From positions 62,001 through 126,000 of the IMG/VR virus record IMGVR_UViG_3300047560_001714: DNA of 64,000 nucleotides; one strand, 5' to 3'. The stretch is from a virus. Of this stretch, positions 38,801 through 47,202 are shown one piece after another (position 1 is the stretch's first letter; each line of letters starts with the position of its first letter). The position numbers and the translations under genes were made by a program. The notes beneath the pieces are model-generated. The model ran no database searches. It was not told the origin of the DNA and saw only the letters and a program-made list of their open reading frames with translations.

Positions 38801-38979
38801 ACGGTGATGAATGGTCGTGGGATAATACCAGATTGGAACGTATCAAATATAAACGTACTCTCGGTGATTGTGCGGTAGATGGGGTTATTCCAAACAGTAA
38901 AATCCTATCTGAAACACAAGAGTTCGACAAATGCAAAGAAGCGTTGAATATGATTATCAAAAAAATTGAAAACAAATAG
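35812..38979 (+). CDS. SF2 helicase-like protein with six N-terminal repeats, 1055 aa
   Basis: GTG start with GGAG 8 nt upstream. Residues 4 to about 425 hold six repeats of about 70 aa beginning at 4, 78, 147, 217, 287 and 358. Each has (M)xYDEAKxYIQSxEFNG, a W, a PRSP-like step and W..FLGT. This layout resembles the phage-integrase repeat unit. A low-complexity D/I tract (about 492-508) precedes the helicase: Walker A GAGKT at 645-649, DEIH at 742-745, LGMSGTP motif III, and a C-terminal half with IASSPISTGVDGLQ and QQLVCRLYRQGS. It probably translocates on nucleic acid in the SNF2/DEAD-like manner, with the repeats as a binding array. Confidence 0.85.
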   Translation: MAKKQFMTYDEAKSYIQSVEFNGKKIQSSLQYRNWRKSGAVTPMTFPRSPNSVYKKNKFSWGDFLGTGRITTLGRTYMSYDEAKTFIQSIEFNGVNIQTEKQFNEWRCLADNVPDNLPRSPKSVYQRCHFTWADFLNTNTKRNAPFMSYDEAKTYIQSIEFNGKKITTSTQFCEWHKTASIPYNFSRSPDKRYRRDNFSWGDFLGTGRISNSRRTFMTYEEAKEYIQSVEFNGEYITTEKKFIEWTNSNHYNTSIPKRPHRYYITATFKWADFLGTGRFSRRNIPYMNYQDAQKYIQSINFNGGPITSGDIFREWINSGVELPEMFPTQPGYAYRNQNFKWRDFLGTEGLTYSIKNYMPYEDAKAYIQSIEFNGAKIKSKEMYHKWYDSGVELPAKLPRTPWTAYRHHGFCTWDFFGKPYKYLWNTERLRNFLQSMAATIDKLSSVERYSILAAAGLLDLSTNTKNQAFKRVISNALNGKQYSVDDLTDFDIDDNDIDIDIDIDDTMQFAEIEPMINDISKHNMSVPAILDTIDTVTEIQKQFSGDVLGDFFVKTRVMMCWNLVINTNKPVDDVISEITHHNTGEYGTKIKNEFLHEFDETYNMLLPNGYSFHKNGQLVQPNLMQKYISHVLTTRTRYGQWSDMGAGKTLSAILASRTLNSKLTVVITVNNTVHDEFTGWAGEIKNAFPDSHVLLKDTTYLQFDTTNPNFLLLNYEKFQLPGTQDMIINLVENHKIDMIVLDEIHSAKKRDNTKESIRRANINAFITSATTKNPACRVLGMSGTPVVNDLAEAVSLLEMVTGDDYSFLSTTNSINNAIEIHKYLVLNGIRFKPTLHTMHLNETIIDIPVSDVEIIKNIAALPKGAMLQMEQQLLQPKIQTIIDNCQPQTIIYTQYVDGIVDEISEVLSKNSISHGFFTGNDKAGLEQFKNKQIDVLIASSPISTGVDGLQYICNKMIIVSLPWTHSLYQQLVCRLYRQGSNFTDIEIVIPKVIIENNGDEWSWDNTRLERIKYKRTLGDCAVDGVIPNSKILSETQEFDKCKEALNMIIKKIENK

Positions 38980-38982
38980 GTG

Positions 38983-39011
38983 TTGTAAATTTTTCAAAAT
39001 CAACGTATAAT
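38983..39011 (+). promoter_or_regulatory. Promoter of the UvdE gene
   Basis: TTGTAA (38983-38988), 17-nt spacer, TATAAT (39006-39011). Confidence 0.65.
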
Positions 39012-39042
39012 CTATTTTTCACTACTAACACTTGGTAATACT

Positions 39043-40062
39043 ATGACACACAAAATTGGTTTCGCATGCAAATGGATTGACAACGCATCACAAGTCGATG
39101 GCATCAAATCATCCGACGATTGCAAAAAATATAACACTGGTACAACCACTGTTGCGTGGCTTGACCGCCAAACCCCACATACTGCTGAGAAAAAATTATG
39201 GGACTTACTCAAACAAAATATCGAGGCAACTCGCAAGTTAGTTCACAAAGTTTCTACACTTGCTGAACCATTGCGTATGGTGCGTCTAAGTAGTGACATA
39301 CTCCCAGTATATACACATACTAAATATGCTGAATTTTATCGTCGTCCAGATGTTGTTGCCTATGCCGCACGTGAGTTTGCTCGTATTGGCGAGATTGCAC
39401 GACAAACTAATACCCGTCTATCATTCCATCCTGGCCAGTTTTGTGTATTAGCGTCAGACCGCCCAGATGTTGTCGATAACAGTATTGCAGAATTTGAATA
39501 CCACGCTGATATGGTACGTTGGCTTGGTTTTGGTACCACTTTCCAAGATATGAAAATTAACGTGCATATTGCTGGTAAACTTGGCCCTACTGGTATGCTT
39601 GCTGCATATGACCGATTAAGCGATGTTGCTAAAAATTGTATTACTATTGAAAATGAGGAGATTTCCTTTGGACTTGATGACTGCCTTACCCTTGCTAGTA
39701 GAATTCCTGTGGTTTTGGATATACACCACCACTTTATTAAGACAGGAGAATATATCCAACCCAATGACCCGCGTGTACAACTTGTTATTGATAGTTGGCG
39801 TGGTTGTCGCCCCACTATGCATTATTCTGTTAGTCGGGAAGATGTACTACCAACCCATTGCAAATCAACTTTGCCAGAACTTCAACTATTGCTTGAGGCT
39901 GGACTAAACAAACAGAAATTGCGTGCGCATTCCAATTTTATGTGGAATTCTGCTGTTAATCAATGGGCGTTAACATTCTTAGATAGTTTTGACATTATGG
40001 TCGAAGCCAAAGCAAAAAACCTTGCATCGTTTGCGCTATATGAGTTATCTAAAAATAGATAA
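39043..40062 (+). CDS. uvsE: UV damage endonuclease (UvdE/UVDE)
   Basis: 339 residues, a TIM-barrel like endonuclease IV: IGFACKWID, VRLSSDILPVYTH, LSFHPGQFCVLAS, IENEEISFGLDDCL, VVLDIHHHFI, HYSVSR, LRAHSNFMW. The histidine, glutamate and aspartate residues in these strands form the metal site. UvdE nicks DNA 5' to UV photoproducts and some abasic sites. A lit freshwater setting would favour it. Confidence 0.92.
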   Translation: MTHKIGFACKWIDNASQVDGIKSSDDCKKYNTGTTTVAWLDRQTPHTAEKKLWDLLKQNIEATRKLVHKVSTLAEPLRMVRLSSDILPVYTHTKYAEFYRRPDVVAYAAREFARIGEIARQTNTRLSFHPGQFCVLASDRPDVVDNSIAEFEYHADMVRWLGFGTTFQDMKINVHIAGKLGPTGMLAAYDRLSDVAKNCITIENEEISFGLDDCLTLASRIPVVLDIHHHFIKTGEYIQPNDPRVQLVIDSWRGCRPTMHYSVSREDVLPTHCKSTLPELQLLLEAGLNKQKLRAHSNFMWNSAVNQWALTFLDSFDIMVEAKAKNLASFALYELSKNR

Positions 40063-40065
40063 CTA

Positions 40066-40094
40066 TTGACATGGTGGGAAGTATATGATATACT
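40066..40094 (+). promoter_or_regulatory. Promoter of the small-gene run
   Basis: TTGACA (40066-40071), 17-nt spacer, TATACT (40089-40094). Confidence 0.65.
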
Positions 40095-40121
40095 TCTCAC
40101 CTAAATTAATTGGACATACCG

Positions 40122-40274
40122 ATGACCCTTAAAACAATTTATGCGGTGCGGCAAGAGGATGACGTAATTGCCGCATATGAAAATAAACAAGATGCATTAG
40201 ATTATGTGGACTTTATCACTGAGCAAGATTCTTCTTGTGATGTTATAGAAATACCATATTATTATGGTGCATAA
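40122..40274 (+). CDS. Hypothetical protein, 50 aa
   Basis: MTLKTIYAVRQEDDVIAAYE..., acidic, ending IPYYYGA; resembles a small alpha/beta domain. First of a run of overlapping or abutting small genes. A possible 20-aa frame (40275-40337) follows without gap. Confidence 0.6.
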   Translation: MTLKTIYAVRQEDDVIAAYENKQDALDYVDFITEQDSSCDVIEIPYYYGA

Positions 40275-40338
40275 ATGACACCACCTATTAAAACACACAG
40301 TAAATACAGAGAGGAAACCAAAATAATGGACGGATAAT

Positions 40339-40575
40339 ATGCAAAAAATACCTGAAAACATTGAACATAGAATTCAATTGAAAAAAATTGAAATTAAAAA
40401 TTATGAACAATCAATAAAAAACTACCCGCCACAACGTATGCAAACACATGGCGAACCATATCTTCGACAGCTAAAAAACGAGTTAATAATTCTCAATAAT
40501 GAATTAGAAGACCGTGAAAAGCAGATACGTAAAGACATTTACCATAAACGTAGGAATAAGAGAAAAACAGTATGA
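40339..40575 (+). CDS. Basic coiled-coil protein, 78 aa
   Basis: Heptad-like helices (IQLKKIEIKNYEQSIKNY and LKNELIILNNELEDRE) around a loop, with a strongly basic tail HKRRNKRKTV. Possibly nucleic-acid binding. Overlaps the next gene by 4 nt. Confidence 0.6.
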   Translation: MQKIPENIEHRIQLKKIEIKNYEQSIKNYPPQRMQTHGEPYLRQLKNELIILNNELEDREKQIRKDIYHKRRNKRKTV

Positions 40576-40766
40576 TGCAAACCATTACATTCGAAACATT
40601 CTTTATTATGGATGGTGAAAAAATATTAGTTGGCCCATTGTCAAATGCAGGGTGTGCTTTGCGTAAGAAAGCAACCTACAAAAAGAGATACTACCCAAAT
40701 TTGACAATTGCCAAAAAAATTAATACAGTGGAACTACGAGTAAATGGCGACGGAATCAGAAGATAA
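40572..40766 (+). CDS. Hypothetical protein, 64 aa
   Basis: MMQTITFETFFIMDGE start, basic C-terminal half (RKKATYKKRYY). The 3' end overlaps the start of the zinc-ribbon gene by 23 nt. Function unknown. Confidence 0.5.
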   Translation: MMQTITFETFFIMDGEKILVGPLSNAGCALRKKATYKKRYYPNLTIAKKINTVELRVNGDGIRR

Positions 40767-40917
40767 AAGTAACTATACTAAAAATATCTGCCCAGAATGT
40801 GGCGGACCATTATTACTGTTCATGTCAATGAACTTAAAATGCTGCAATGATTGCAGGCGAGAATATACGTGGCTATTGTCACCGAAACAGAAACCCTTAG
40901 TACAACATCAGAGGTAA
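40744..40917 (+). CDS. Zinc-ribbon microprotein, 57 aa
   Basis: Starts MATESEDKSN. CPECGG and CCNDCRREY provide two CxxC pairs spaced for one zinc ion, as in small phage zinc ribbons. It overlaps the previous gene and ends 2 nt before the next. Probably a protein- or nucleic-acid-binding factor. Confidence 0.65.
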   Translation: MATESEDKSNYTKNICPECGGPLLLFMSMNLKCCNDCRREYTWLLSPKQKPLVQHQR

Positions 40918-40919
40918 TT

Positions 40920-41171
40920 ATGAAAGAAACCAGTATTGCAGCGATAATCACGGGTGCCCTTATTGTTATTTTAGTAGGTGCTGTCGGATTTGCGATATAC
41001 AATGAGTCACAATTTGAAACAAAGCTGCAAAATCAGACACCATCTGGCTGCACATTTTTAGGACAAGCACGCGATTTACGTAAAGTAGCTTTTTATGCCT
41101 GCGGTTCTGATAAAGAAATTATTATGGCATTTTCTGGCAATCAACCAAACTATAAAGGAGACAATAAATGA
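40920..41171 (+). CDS. Single-span membrane protein, 83 aa
   Basis: ATG 40920 follows AGAGG. One membrane helix (residues about 7-28), then a domain with two cysteines (SGCTFLG and YACGSDK) likely exposed to the periplasm as a disulphide pair. Overlaps the next gene by 4 nt. No family recognised. Confidence 0.65.
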   Translation: MKETSIAAIITGALIVILVGAVGFAIYNESQFETKLQNQTPSGCTFLGQARDLRKVAFYACGSDKEIIMAFSGNQPNYKGDNK

Positions 41172-41542
41172 GTGTTTTTACAGATCAAGAAAAATTTATG
41201 ACAGCATGTGACCAATCGGTTGATAAGTTCAACGACCCACAATATAAGCTGTATATCGACTTAATCAAAGAAGAAGTCCAAGAATTGAACGATGCCATCA
41301 AAGATGGGGATCTTACCGAACAATTAGATGCATTGATTGATATCTTAGTTGTAACAACTGGTGCTATTCATTCGGCTGGGTTTGATGCAAACGGCGCTTG
41401 GGACGAAGTTATGAAAACTAACTTTGCTAAAATCGACCCAACGACTGGTAAAGTTAACAAACGAGCCGATGGGAAAGTACTAAAACCAGAAGGCTGGGTT
41501 GCCCCCAACCTAATTCCATTTTTAAGAAAACGCGGAGAATAA
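41168..41542 (+). CDS. MazG/HisE-like NTP pyrophosphohydrolase
   Basis: 124 residues. LIKEEVQELNDAI (ExxEE-like) and LDALIDILVVTTG (DxxxD-like) form the metal site of the all-alpha pyrophosphohydrolase fold. The conserved tail DGKVLKPEGWVAPNL is typical of the phosphoribosyl-ATP pyrophosphohydrolase-like phage group. MazG proteins hydrolyse nucleoside triphosphates, and phage versions may affect nucleotide pools or ppGpp. Confidence 0.82.
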   Translation: MSVFTDQEKFMTACDQSVDKFNDPQYKLYIDLIKEEVQELNDAIKDGDLTEQLDALIDILVVTTGAIHSAGFDANGAWDEVMKTNFAKIDPTTGKVNKRADGKVLKPEGWVAPNLIPFLRKRGE

Positions 41543-41543
41543 A

Positions 41544-42209
41544 ATGACAACATTGACAAAAGAATTGGTATATACGCCGATGGTGCGTGTTTATAAAAAC
41601 ATGCTATTATCGATTTTAACGACCTTTGTCACTATTTTTTTCGTTGGAACACACTTTCCATCGTTTACATTTTTGTATAATGGTGCGATGTTATGGGTGA
41701 CAATATTATTACCACTCCCAGCAATATTTGCGGTATCATCTATTTTACAGAATTGCAAAACAGATGCGCTTAACTATGCTGCATTTCTAGGATTTGCTGT
41801 TTTAATGGGTCTGTCGTTGGCGCCTGTGGTAATAGTGTCCCCATTAGAATTAGTTGGAACCGCATTTGGTTCAGCGGCGTTACTGTTTACCACAATGGCT
41901 GCGTATGGTGCATATACCAAACGAGATTTATCTAGTTGGGGCAGTTTCTTAATGGTTGGATTAATTGCGTTAATTATAGCTAGTTTTATTAACATTTTTG
42001 TGTTAAACTCTATGCTAAATTTAATTATTAGTGGTATTACTATTATTGTGTTCTTAGGACTAACTGCGTATGATGTACAATCGATTCAAGAAATGATTCG
42101 TTATGAACAAAATACTGGTTTAGAATTAATGGGCGCATTATTGTTATACATGAATTTCATCAACTTATTCCTAAGTATCTTACGAATACTTAGTGAAACG
42201 CACGATTAG
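41544..42209 (+). CDS. Bax inhibitor-1 family membrane protein
   Basis: 221 residues with seven likely membrane helices and the family features MGLSLAPVV and LTAYDVQSIQEM, followed by LYMNFINLFLSILRIL at the end. Bacterial relatives (YccA, YbhL) are inner-membrane proteins; YccA blocks FtsH-mediated proteolysis. A phage copy could protect membrane proteins, which is of interest beside a phage-encoded PmoC. This last link is speculation. Confidence 0.85.
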   Translation: MTTLTKELVYTPMVRVYKNMLLSILTTFVTIFFVGTHFPSFTFLYNGAMLWVTILLPLPAIFAVSSILQNCKTDALNYAAFLGFAVLMGLSLAPVVIVSPLELVGTAFGSAALLFTTMAAYGAYTKRDLSSWGSFLMVGLIALIIASFINIFVLNSMLNLIISGITIIVFLGLTAYDVQSIQEMIRYEQNTGLELMGALLLYMNFINLFLSILRILSETHD

Positions 42210-42218
42210 ATTACATTT

Positions 42219-42246
42219 AAAGCCCTGGAAATTTCCAGGGCTTTTT
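42219..42246 (+). terminator. Rho-independent terminator
   Basis: AAGCCCTGGAAA/TTTCCAGGGCTT followed by T; near-perfect long hairpin. Confidence 0.92.
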
Positions 42247-42263
42247 ACTACACAGGAGATACT

Positions 42264-43076
42264 ATGAGAAAAAGTTATTGGTCATGTTCAGAGTTTGCTG
42301 ATTGGTTGCGTGGAACTAAAAAGTTACCGTATGGTACAAGCGATGAATGGGATGATTGGGATTCTTTAGCAAAAGCAAATAATCAAATTAGATTTTGGCT
42401 GGCTGAAACCGCATTGGACAAACTACAGGATATTATAATGTGGCCGATTGACACAATTTATAATATCAAATATTATTGTGTAAACCGATGGGTAACCAAA
42501 ACACACCAACTTACAGCTGCGCCGCAGGACATTAAACCAGGTGAATGGTGTGATGTAGGTAATAGGTTTTTGCCTTGTTTATTCAACGAATTAGTCAATT
42601 TTGTTGAGGTTGAGCAAGCGTGGCATCATATTGCGTGGGATGAGGATGCTAGTAAAAAATACGAGGCACCATTCAATGCTAGTGGATATTTTAATACTCG
42701 AACTTGGAGATGTCCGGAAGCTGGGTTAGAATATTTAGACTGGGCAAGTGAATTAAGATACGATGCCAATATAATGGCATCTGATCATCCTAAGTTTGGC
42801 CATCTTACTGACCAAGCATTAGCGGCACGTGAGATTAGAGAACTTTACTACTGGTGGAAAGTGCAACGCCCACAGCGGGTTGACCCATATGATGCCAGTG
42901 GGTTTAATGAGTTAATTGACCAGGATGCAAAATTTTTTACATCTTTGAAAAACATGGATAAAGACAAATCTAAAAAAGCTAATGAAATGATACGAGATTT
43001 GGAAGAACTTTACGAAAATGAGGATGAAGAAATGATGATTAGGCTAATAAAAATTAGGCAAGGATTGTGGACATGA
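42264..43076 (+). CDS. Hypothetical protein, 270 aa
   Basis: MRKSYWSCSEFADWLRGTKK start; GGAG upstream. Tryptophan-rich and acidic, with a helical end (DLEELYENEDEEMMIRLI). Similar proteins recur in large phages without assigned function, as far as I recall. The stop overlaps the first radical SAM gene of the cluster (ATGA), so it may be an accessory or substrate protein. Confidence 0.65.
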   Translation: MRKSYWSCSEFADWLRGTKKLPYGTSDEWDDWDSLAKANNQIRFWLAETALDKLQDIIMWPIDTIYNIKYYCVNRWVTKTHQLTAAPQDIKPGEWCDVGNRFLPCLFNELVNFVEVEQAWHHIAWDEDASKKYEAPFNASGYFNTRTWRCPEAGLEYLDWASELRYDANIMASDHPKFGHLTDQALAAREIRELYYWWKVQRPQRVDPYDASGFNELIDQDAKFFTSLKNMDKDKSKKANEMIRDLEELYENEDEEMMIRLIKIRQGLWT

Positions 43077-44446
43077 CTAATGAAGAAAGAATTAGAATTT
43101 TAGACGAAAAGCGAGAAAAAATCGATGAAATAAGTCCTAGTTTTTGCACAGCAAAATGGTTGCAAACAACTTTATATCTACAAAACGGGTATAACCATAG
43201 TTGCCACCATCCTAGTCCTCATAAGATTCCACTTGCTGAAATTAAAATAGATCCTGCGTCATTGCACAATAGCTCTTTTAAAAAGTCGCAACGTGTTATG
43301 ATGAAGCAAGGTCAACGACCGCCTGAATGTGAATATTGTTGGAAAATTGAAGACCTTAATAAAAATTATTTTTCTGACAGGCATTATAAAACATCTGATA
43401 CGTGGGCATGGCCCCGATTTGATGAAATTGCCGCATCTGATCCTACCATTAACGTATTTCCGAGTTACCTTGAAGTTAGTTTTAGTAATGCATGTAACTT
43501 TGCATGTGCGTACTGTTCTCCAGAAATAAGCAGTAAATGGATGGAAGACATAGTTGAGTACGGCCAATATCCAACTGAACATAGCAGTCATAGTCTAAGT
43601 TATTTAGAGAGTGTCGGTAAGATGCCGTATAAAAACAATGAAGAGAATCCATATGTAGATGCATTTTGGCAATGGTTCCCAGAAGCGTTACCTAACTTAA
43701 AAGTTCTTCGAATCACTGGTGGCGAGCCCACTATGGCAAAATCAATGTGGCGATTGTTAGATTACCTAATTGAGAATCCAAATTTAGATCTAAATATTGC
43801 GATTAACACAAATGCATGTGTTGACAATAAACTGATTGATAAACTAATCGAAAAGATCAACAAATTAACAGAGATTGGGATATCTGTTGATATATACACA
43901 AGTCTAGAAAGTATTGGTGAGCAAGCCGAATATGTGAGAGATGGGTTATCATACGATCAATGGTGTAGGAATGTACATCGTTTTCTCTCCGAAACTTCGT
44001 CAACAGTTTCATTAATGACAACTATTAATATATTGAGTCTTCCGACTTTTACGAAGTTCATCTCATTAATTATGGAATTTCGTAAAATTTACAATAAAGA
44101 TTTTGCATACAATCGAATCCCATTAAGTATAAATTACTTACGGTGGCCACCGCATTTGCAAGCAACGCTGTTGGATCAAGATACTAGGACAACTTATGCA
44201 ACTGAAATTGAAGAGTTTTGCGAACAATGGTTGAAATACTATAGTCCAGAACTTTATGCAAGAATTTACCTTGAAGAGTTTGATCAAATAAAAAGATTCT
44301 GTGATTATTTAAGAACATCCGTCACTGAATTAAATTACAGAAAAGACTTTGTGAACTATATAAATACATACGATTTTCGACGAGGAAAAAATTTCGCAGA
44401 ATGTTTTCCAGAATATAAAAACTTATTAGAGAAGTGGAATGCCTAA
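43073..44446 (+). CDS. Radical SAM protein 1 of the cluster, 457 aa
   Basis: Unusual layout: an N-terminal cysteine module (FCTAKW, SCHHPSPH, CEYCWK) precedes the radical SAM motif C141-NFA-C145-AY-C148. Then LRITGGEPTM is the SAM-binding GGE. The N-terminal cysteines look like a SPASM/twitch cluster moved to the front. Residue patterns show it is a paralogue of the 44439 protein. ATG 43073 overlaps the stop upstream. Substrate unknown; the 270-aa protein just before it is a candidate. Confidence 0.88.
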   Translation: MTNEERIRILDEKREKIDEISPSFCTAKWLQTTLYLQNGYNHSCHHPSPHKIPLAEIKIDPASLHNSSFKKSQRVMMKQGQRPPECEYCWKIEDLNKNYFSDRHYKTSDTWAWPRFDEIAASDPTINVFPSYLEVSFSNACNFACAYCSPEISSKWMEDIVEYGQYPTEHSSHSLSYLESVGKMPYKNNEENPYVDAFWQWFPEALPNLKVLRITGGEPTMAKSMWRLLDYLIENPNLDLNIAINTNACVDNKLIDKLIEKINKLTEIGISVDIYTSLESIGEQAEYVRDGLSYDQWCRNVHRFLSETSSTVSLMTTINILSLPTFTKFISLIMEFRKIYNKDFAYNRIPLSINYLRWPPHLQATLLDQDTRTTYATEIEEFCEQWLKYYSPELYARIYLEEFDQIKRFCDYLRTSVTELNYRKDFVNYINTYDFRRGKNFAECFPEYKNLLEKWNA

Positions 44447-45890
44447 AAAACCAGAAGAAAGTTTAAAACAATACCGAATTCGTGTATTAGATAGCAAGAG
44501 CAATAGCTTTTGTGGTGCAAAGTGGTTTAATGCAACCACATGGTTAGGTAGCGGAACAACTGCTAGTTGTCATCACCCTCCTGCACACACTATTCCAATA
44601 TCCGAAGTAAACGAAAATTTTACAGCGATACATAACACCTCTCATAAAAAAGCAATGCGTCGAATGATGCAAGAAGGTGAAAGACCTCGTGAATGCGAAT
44701 ATTGCTGGAAGATGGAAGACATGGGTAAAGATGCTGTGAGTGATCGTGTTTTCAAAAGCATAATTTACACAGACGAAGAACTTGATATCGCATATAATAC
44801 ACATCAAGATGAAAACGTGCAACTTAAAACATTTGAAATCGCATTCGACCGAGTATGTAATTTAGCATGTTCGTATTGTAATGCATCTTTTTCAACTACA
44901 TGGGCTAAGGACATTAAAAACAATGGTCCTTATCAGAACTTAGTCAGTGACGGTGCAGGCGCGTATCATCATGCTGGAGATTGGGCTCAACCGTTTAAGG
45001 ATGATCAAGAAAATCCATACATACAAGCATTTTGGAAGTGGTGGGACAATGGTCTTTCGGACAGTTTGCAAGAACTAAGAATTACTGGCGGCGAACCTCT
45101 AATGAGTGGAAATACGTGGAAGTTAATGGATTGGTTCGAATCACAGAACTCAGATATTCGATTTGCGATTAATACCAACCTAATTGCAAAAAAAGATATT
45201 ATTGACGCACTAATAGATAAATCGCATAATATTAAGAATTTTGATTTATATACTAGCTGCGAATCAGTTGGTGCTCATGCTGAGTATATCCGAGATGGAT
45301 TAGATTACAATCTATGGTTAGCAAACTTGACTAGAGTTTTAACTGAAGCTCGTTATCATGAGGTAAATGTAATGATGACCATTAATAGTCTTTGCTTGTT
45401 TAGCATTACTGACTTTTTAGATGAAATTTATAAATTAAAAGAATTAACACAAAGTAAAAGTCCTGCTGTTAGTTTAAACTTACTTAGATTTCCTAGTTTT
45501 CAAAGTCCTCTCGCATTACCAACACACATAAAAGATGTATTGCATAAAAATCTTTCAGAATGGTACGAACAGAAAAAATCATTGCCGTATTGGGATACCT
45601 TTGAAAAAACAAATATTGAACGGTTAATCGATTACTTAATCACGGTTGATGCTCCACACCGCCGCACAAGTAATTCAATTACATTATGGAGAGATTTTAA
45701 AACATTCTATAAACAATACGATGTCCGTAGAAACAAAGATATAAATGTTTTCCCTCCGATATTAACCGAGTGGATTGAAAGTATTCCGGATACTGATTCT
45801 GCTATTCAAGAATTAGCTGAGAAAGAAGGTTGGATATTAACACCTGATAACAAAAATATAGATAACCCAACGGCAACATATGACAAATAA
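44439..45890 (+). CDS. Radical SAM protein 2 of the cluster, 483 aa
   Basis: Same layout as protein 1: FCGAKWFNATT, ASCHHPPAHT and CEYCWKMEDMGKD, then C140-NLA-C144-SY-C147 and LRITGGEPLM. The two are clearly related over most of their length. 8-nt overlap upstream, 11-nt overlap downstream. A longer C-terminal tail ends NKNIDNPTATYDK. Confidence 0.88.
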   Translation: MPKKPEESLKQYRIRVLDSKSNSFCGAKWFNATTWLGSGTTASCHHPPAHTIPISEVNENFTAIHNTSHKKAMRRMMQEGERPRECEYCWKMEDMGKDAVSDRVFKSIIYTDEELDIAYNTHQDENVQLKTFEIAFDRVCNLACSYCNASFSTTWAKDIKNNGPYQNLVSDGAGAYHHAGDWAQPFKDDQENPYIQAFWKWWDNGLSDSLQELRITGGEPLMSGNTWKLMDWFESQNSDIRFAINTNLIAKKDIIDALIDKSHNIKNFDLYTSCESVGAHAEYIRDGLDYNLWLANLTRVLTEARYHEVNVMMTINSLCLFSITDFLDEIYKLKELTQSKSPAVSLNLLRFPSFQSPLALPTHIKDVLHKNLSEWYEQKKSLPYWDTFEKTNIERLIDYLITVDAPHRRTSNSITLWRDFKTFYKQYDVRRNKDINVFPPILTEWIESIPDTDSAIQELAEKEGWILTPDNKNIDNPTATYDK

Positions 45891-47202
45891 AATCGGAAAA
45901 TATTTTTGTGTTGCTCCATGGACTCATACATATCTAAGTCCACAAAGTGAACGCCGTATATGTTGCGCAAGTCGGGAACCAGCAGCATGGCAACGGCAAT
46001 ACATAGATTCGAAAGGTACAGACTGCGATACATACTCTCCAAAAACTCTTGAAGAACATTGGAATAGCGAACACATGAAAAGTGTTCGCAAACGAATTCT
46101 AGCAGGGGAAAAAATCCCAGAATGTCAAGTATGCAATGATCAGTTACTAAACCTTCATACTTATAGACAATATTTTACAGATTCTTTATTTCCTCATAAA
46201 ATAGAAGATATTATAAATTCTACCGACGAAACCGGCTATACGACAATGAATCCGATTAGTTTTGATTATAGAATTTATAACTTATGTAATTTTAAATGTC
46301 GTATGTGTGGAGAACAGCTATCTAGTTCTTGGGAATCAGAAAAACGCCAGATGAATAACTGGAGTTCAATTCACGACAAGTGGATGATTTTAGAAAATAA
46401 ACAGTTAATCCAGGAGTTCCAGCAAGGAGTTGCTGAACAAGAATTATGGAAAAGTGTTAAAAATCATACTATAGAAGAAATTTATTGGGTAGGCGGTGAA
46501 CCATTGATGTACAACATTCACTGGGATGTTATGAACTACTTAGTCAAATCAGGGCATAGCAAGAACGTGGTTGTTAGATATAATACTAATTTAAGTCGTA
46601 CTAGTTATAAAGATAACAATTTATATGATTTACTAACTCATTTTAAGAGGGTGAATATATGTGCAAGCATAGATGCAACAAAAGAGATTGGAGAATGGAT
46701 ACGAACCGGTCTTAACTGGAACGAATGGCTCGACAACTTTAAATCCGGTATTTTTTTAAATGAAAAATATGGAATGGACGCAATGGTGTTAGATGTAACA
46801 TTAACATTACCTGGTTTACTAGGAATCAAGGATATGATCGATTTAGCGGTGGAATTAAATGTTAAAAGTTACGTGAAGATTACATTTGATTTTGATTCTA
46901 GTGCAATTATGAGTCCAATGTGTTTACCTAAAGAAATTTTAAATGAAATTTGTAATGATTTAATCGAATACGAAACCCAACATGGAAATTTATTAACTAG
47001 AATCTATAGTCAAACGTTCCGAGATATGCTGAATCGACCGACTTTTGAGGATAAATATCCTGATTATAGACAAGGACTAATTAAAGGTAAGGAACGATAC
47101 AAAAATATCGCAGAATTTAGGAAAGACGGCCAAATAGCTGTGACAATAGAAGATATCTTCAAAAAAAATAACAAAATTTTTAATTGGTGGAATTCTATAT
47201 GA
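45880..47202 (+). CDS. Radical SAM protein 3 of the cluster, 440 aa
   Basis: N-terminal FCVAPWTHTYLSP, RRICCAS and CQVCNDQLL form the front cysteine module, and C136-NFK-C140-RM-C143 is the radical SAM motif. YWVGGEPLM is the SAM site. The CxxPWxHxxxxP start is shared with proteins 4, 5 and 6, making this a second subgroup. Overlaps neighbours on both sides. Confidence 0.88.
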   Translation: MTNKIGKYFCVAPWTHTYLSPQSERRICCASREPAAWQRQYIDSKGTDCDTYSPKTLEEHWNSEHMKSVRKRILAGEKIPECQVCNDQLLNLHTYRQYFTDSLFPHKIEDIINSTDETGYTTMNPISFDYRIYNLCNFKCRMCGEQLSSSWESEKRQMNNWSSIHDKWMILENKQLIQEFQQGVAEQELWKSVKNHTIEEIYWVGGEPLMYNIHWDVMNYLVKSGHSKNVVVRYNTNLSRTSYKDNNLYDLLTHFKRVNICASIDATKEIGEWIRTGLNWNEWLDNFKSGIFLNEKYGMDAMVLDVTLTLPGLLGIKDMIDLAVELNVKSYVKITFDFDSSAIMSPMCLPKEILNEICNDLIEYETQHGNLLTRIYSQTFRDMLNRPTFEDKYPDYRQGLIKGKERYKNIAEFRKDGQIAVTIEDIFKKNNKIFNWWNSI

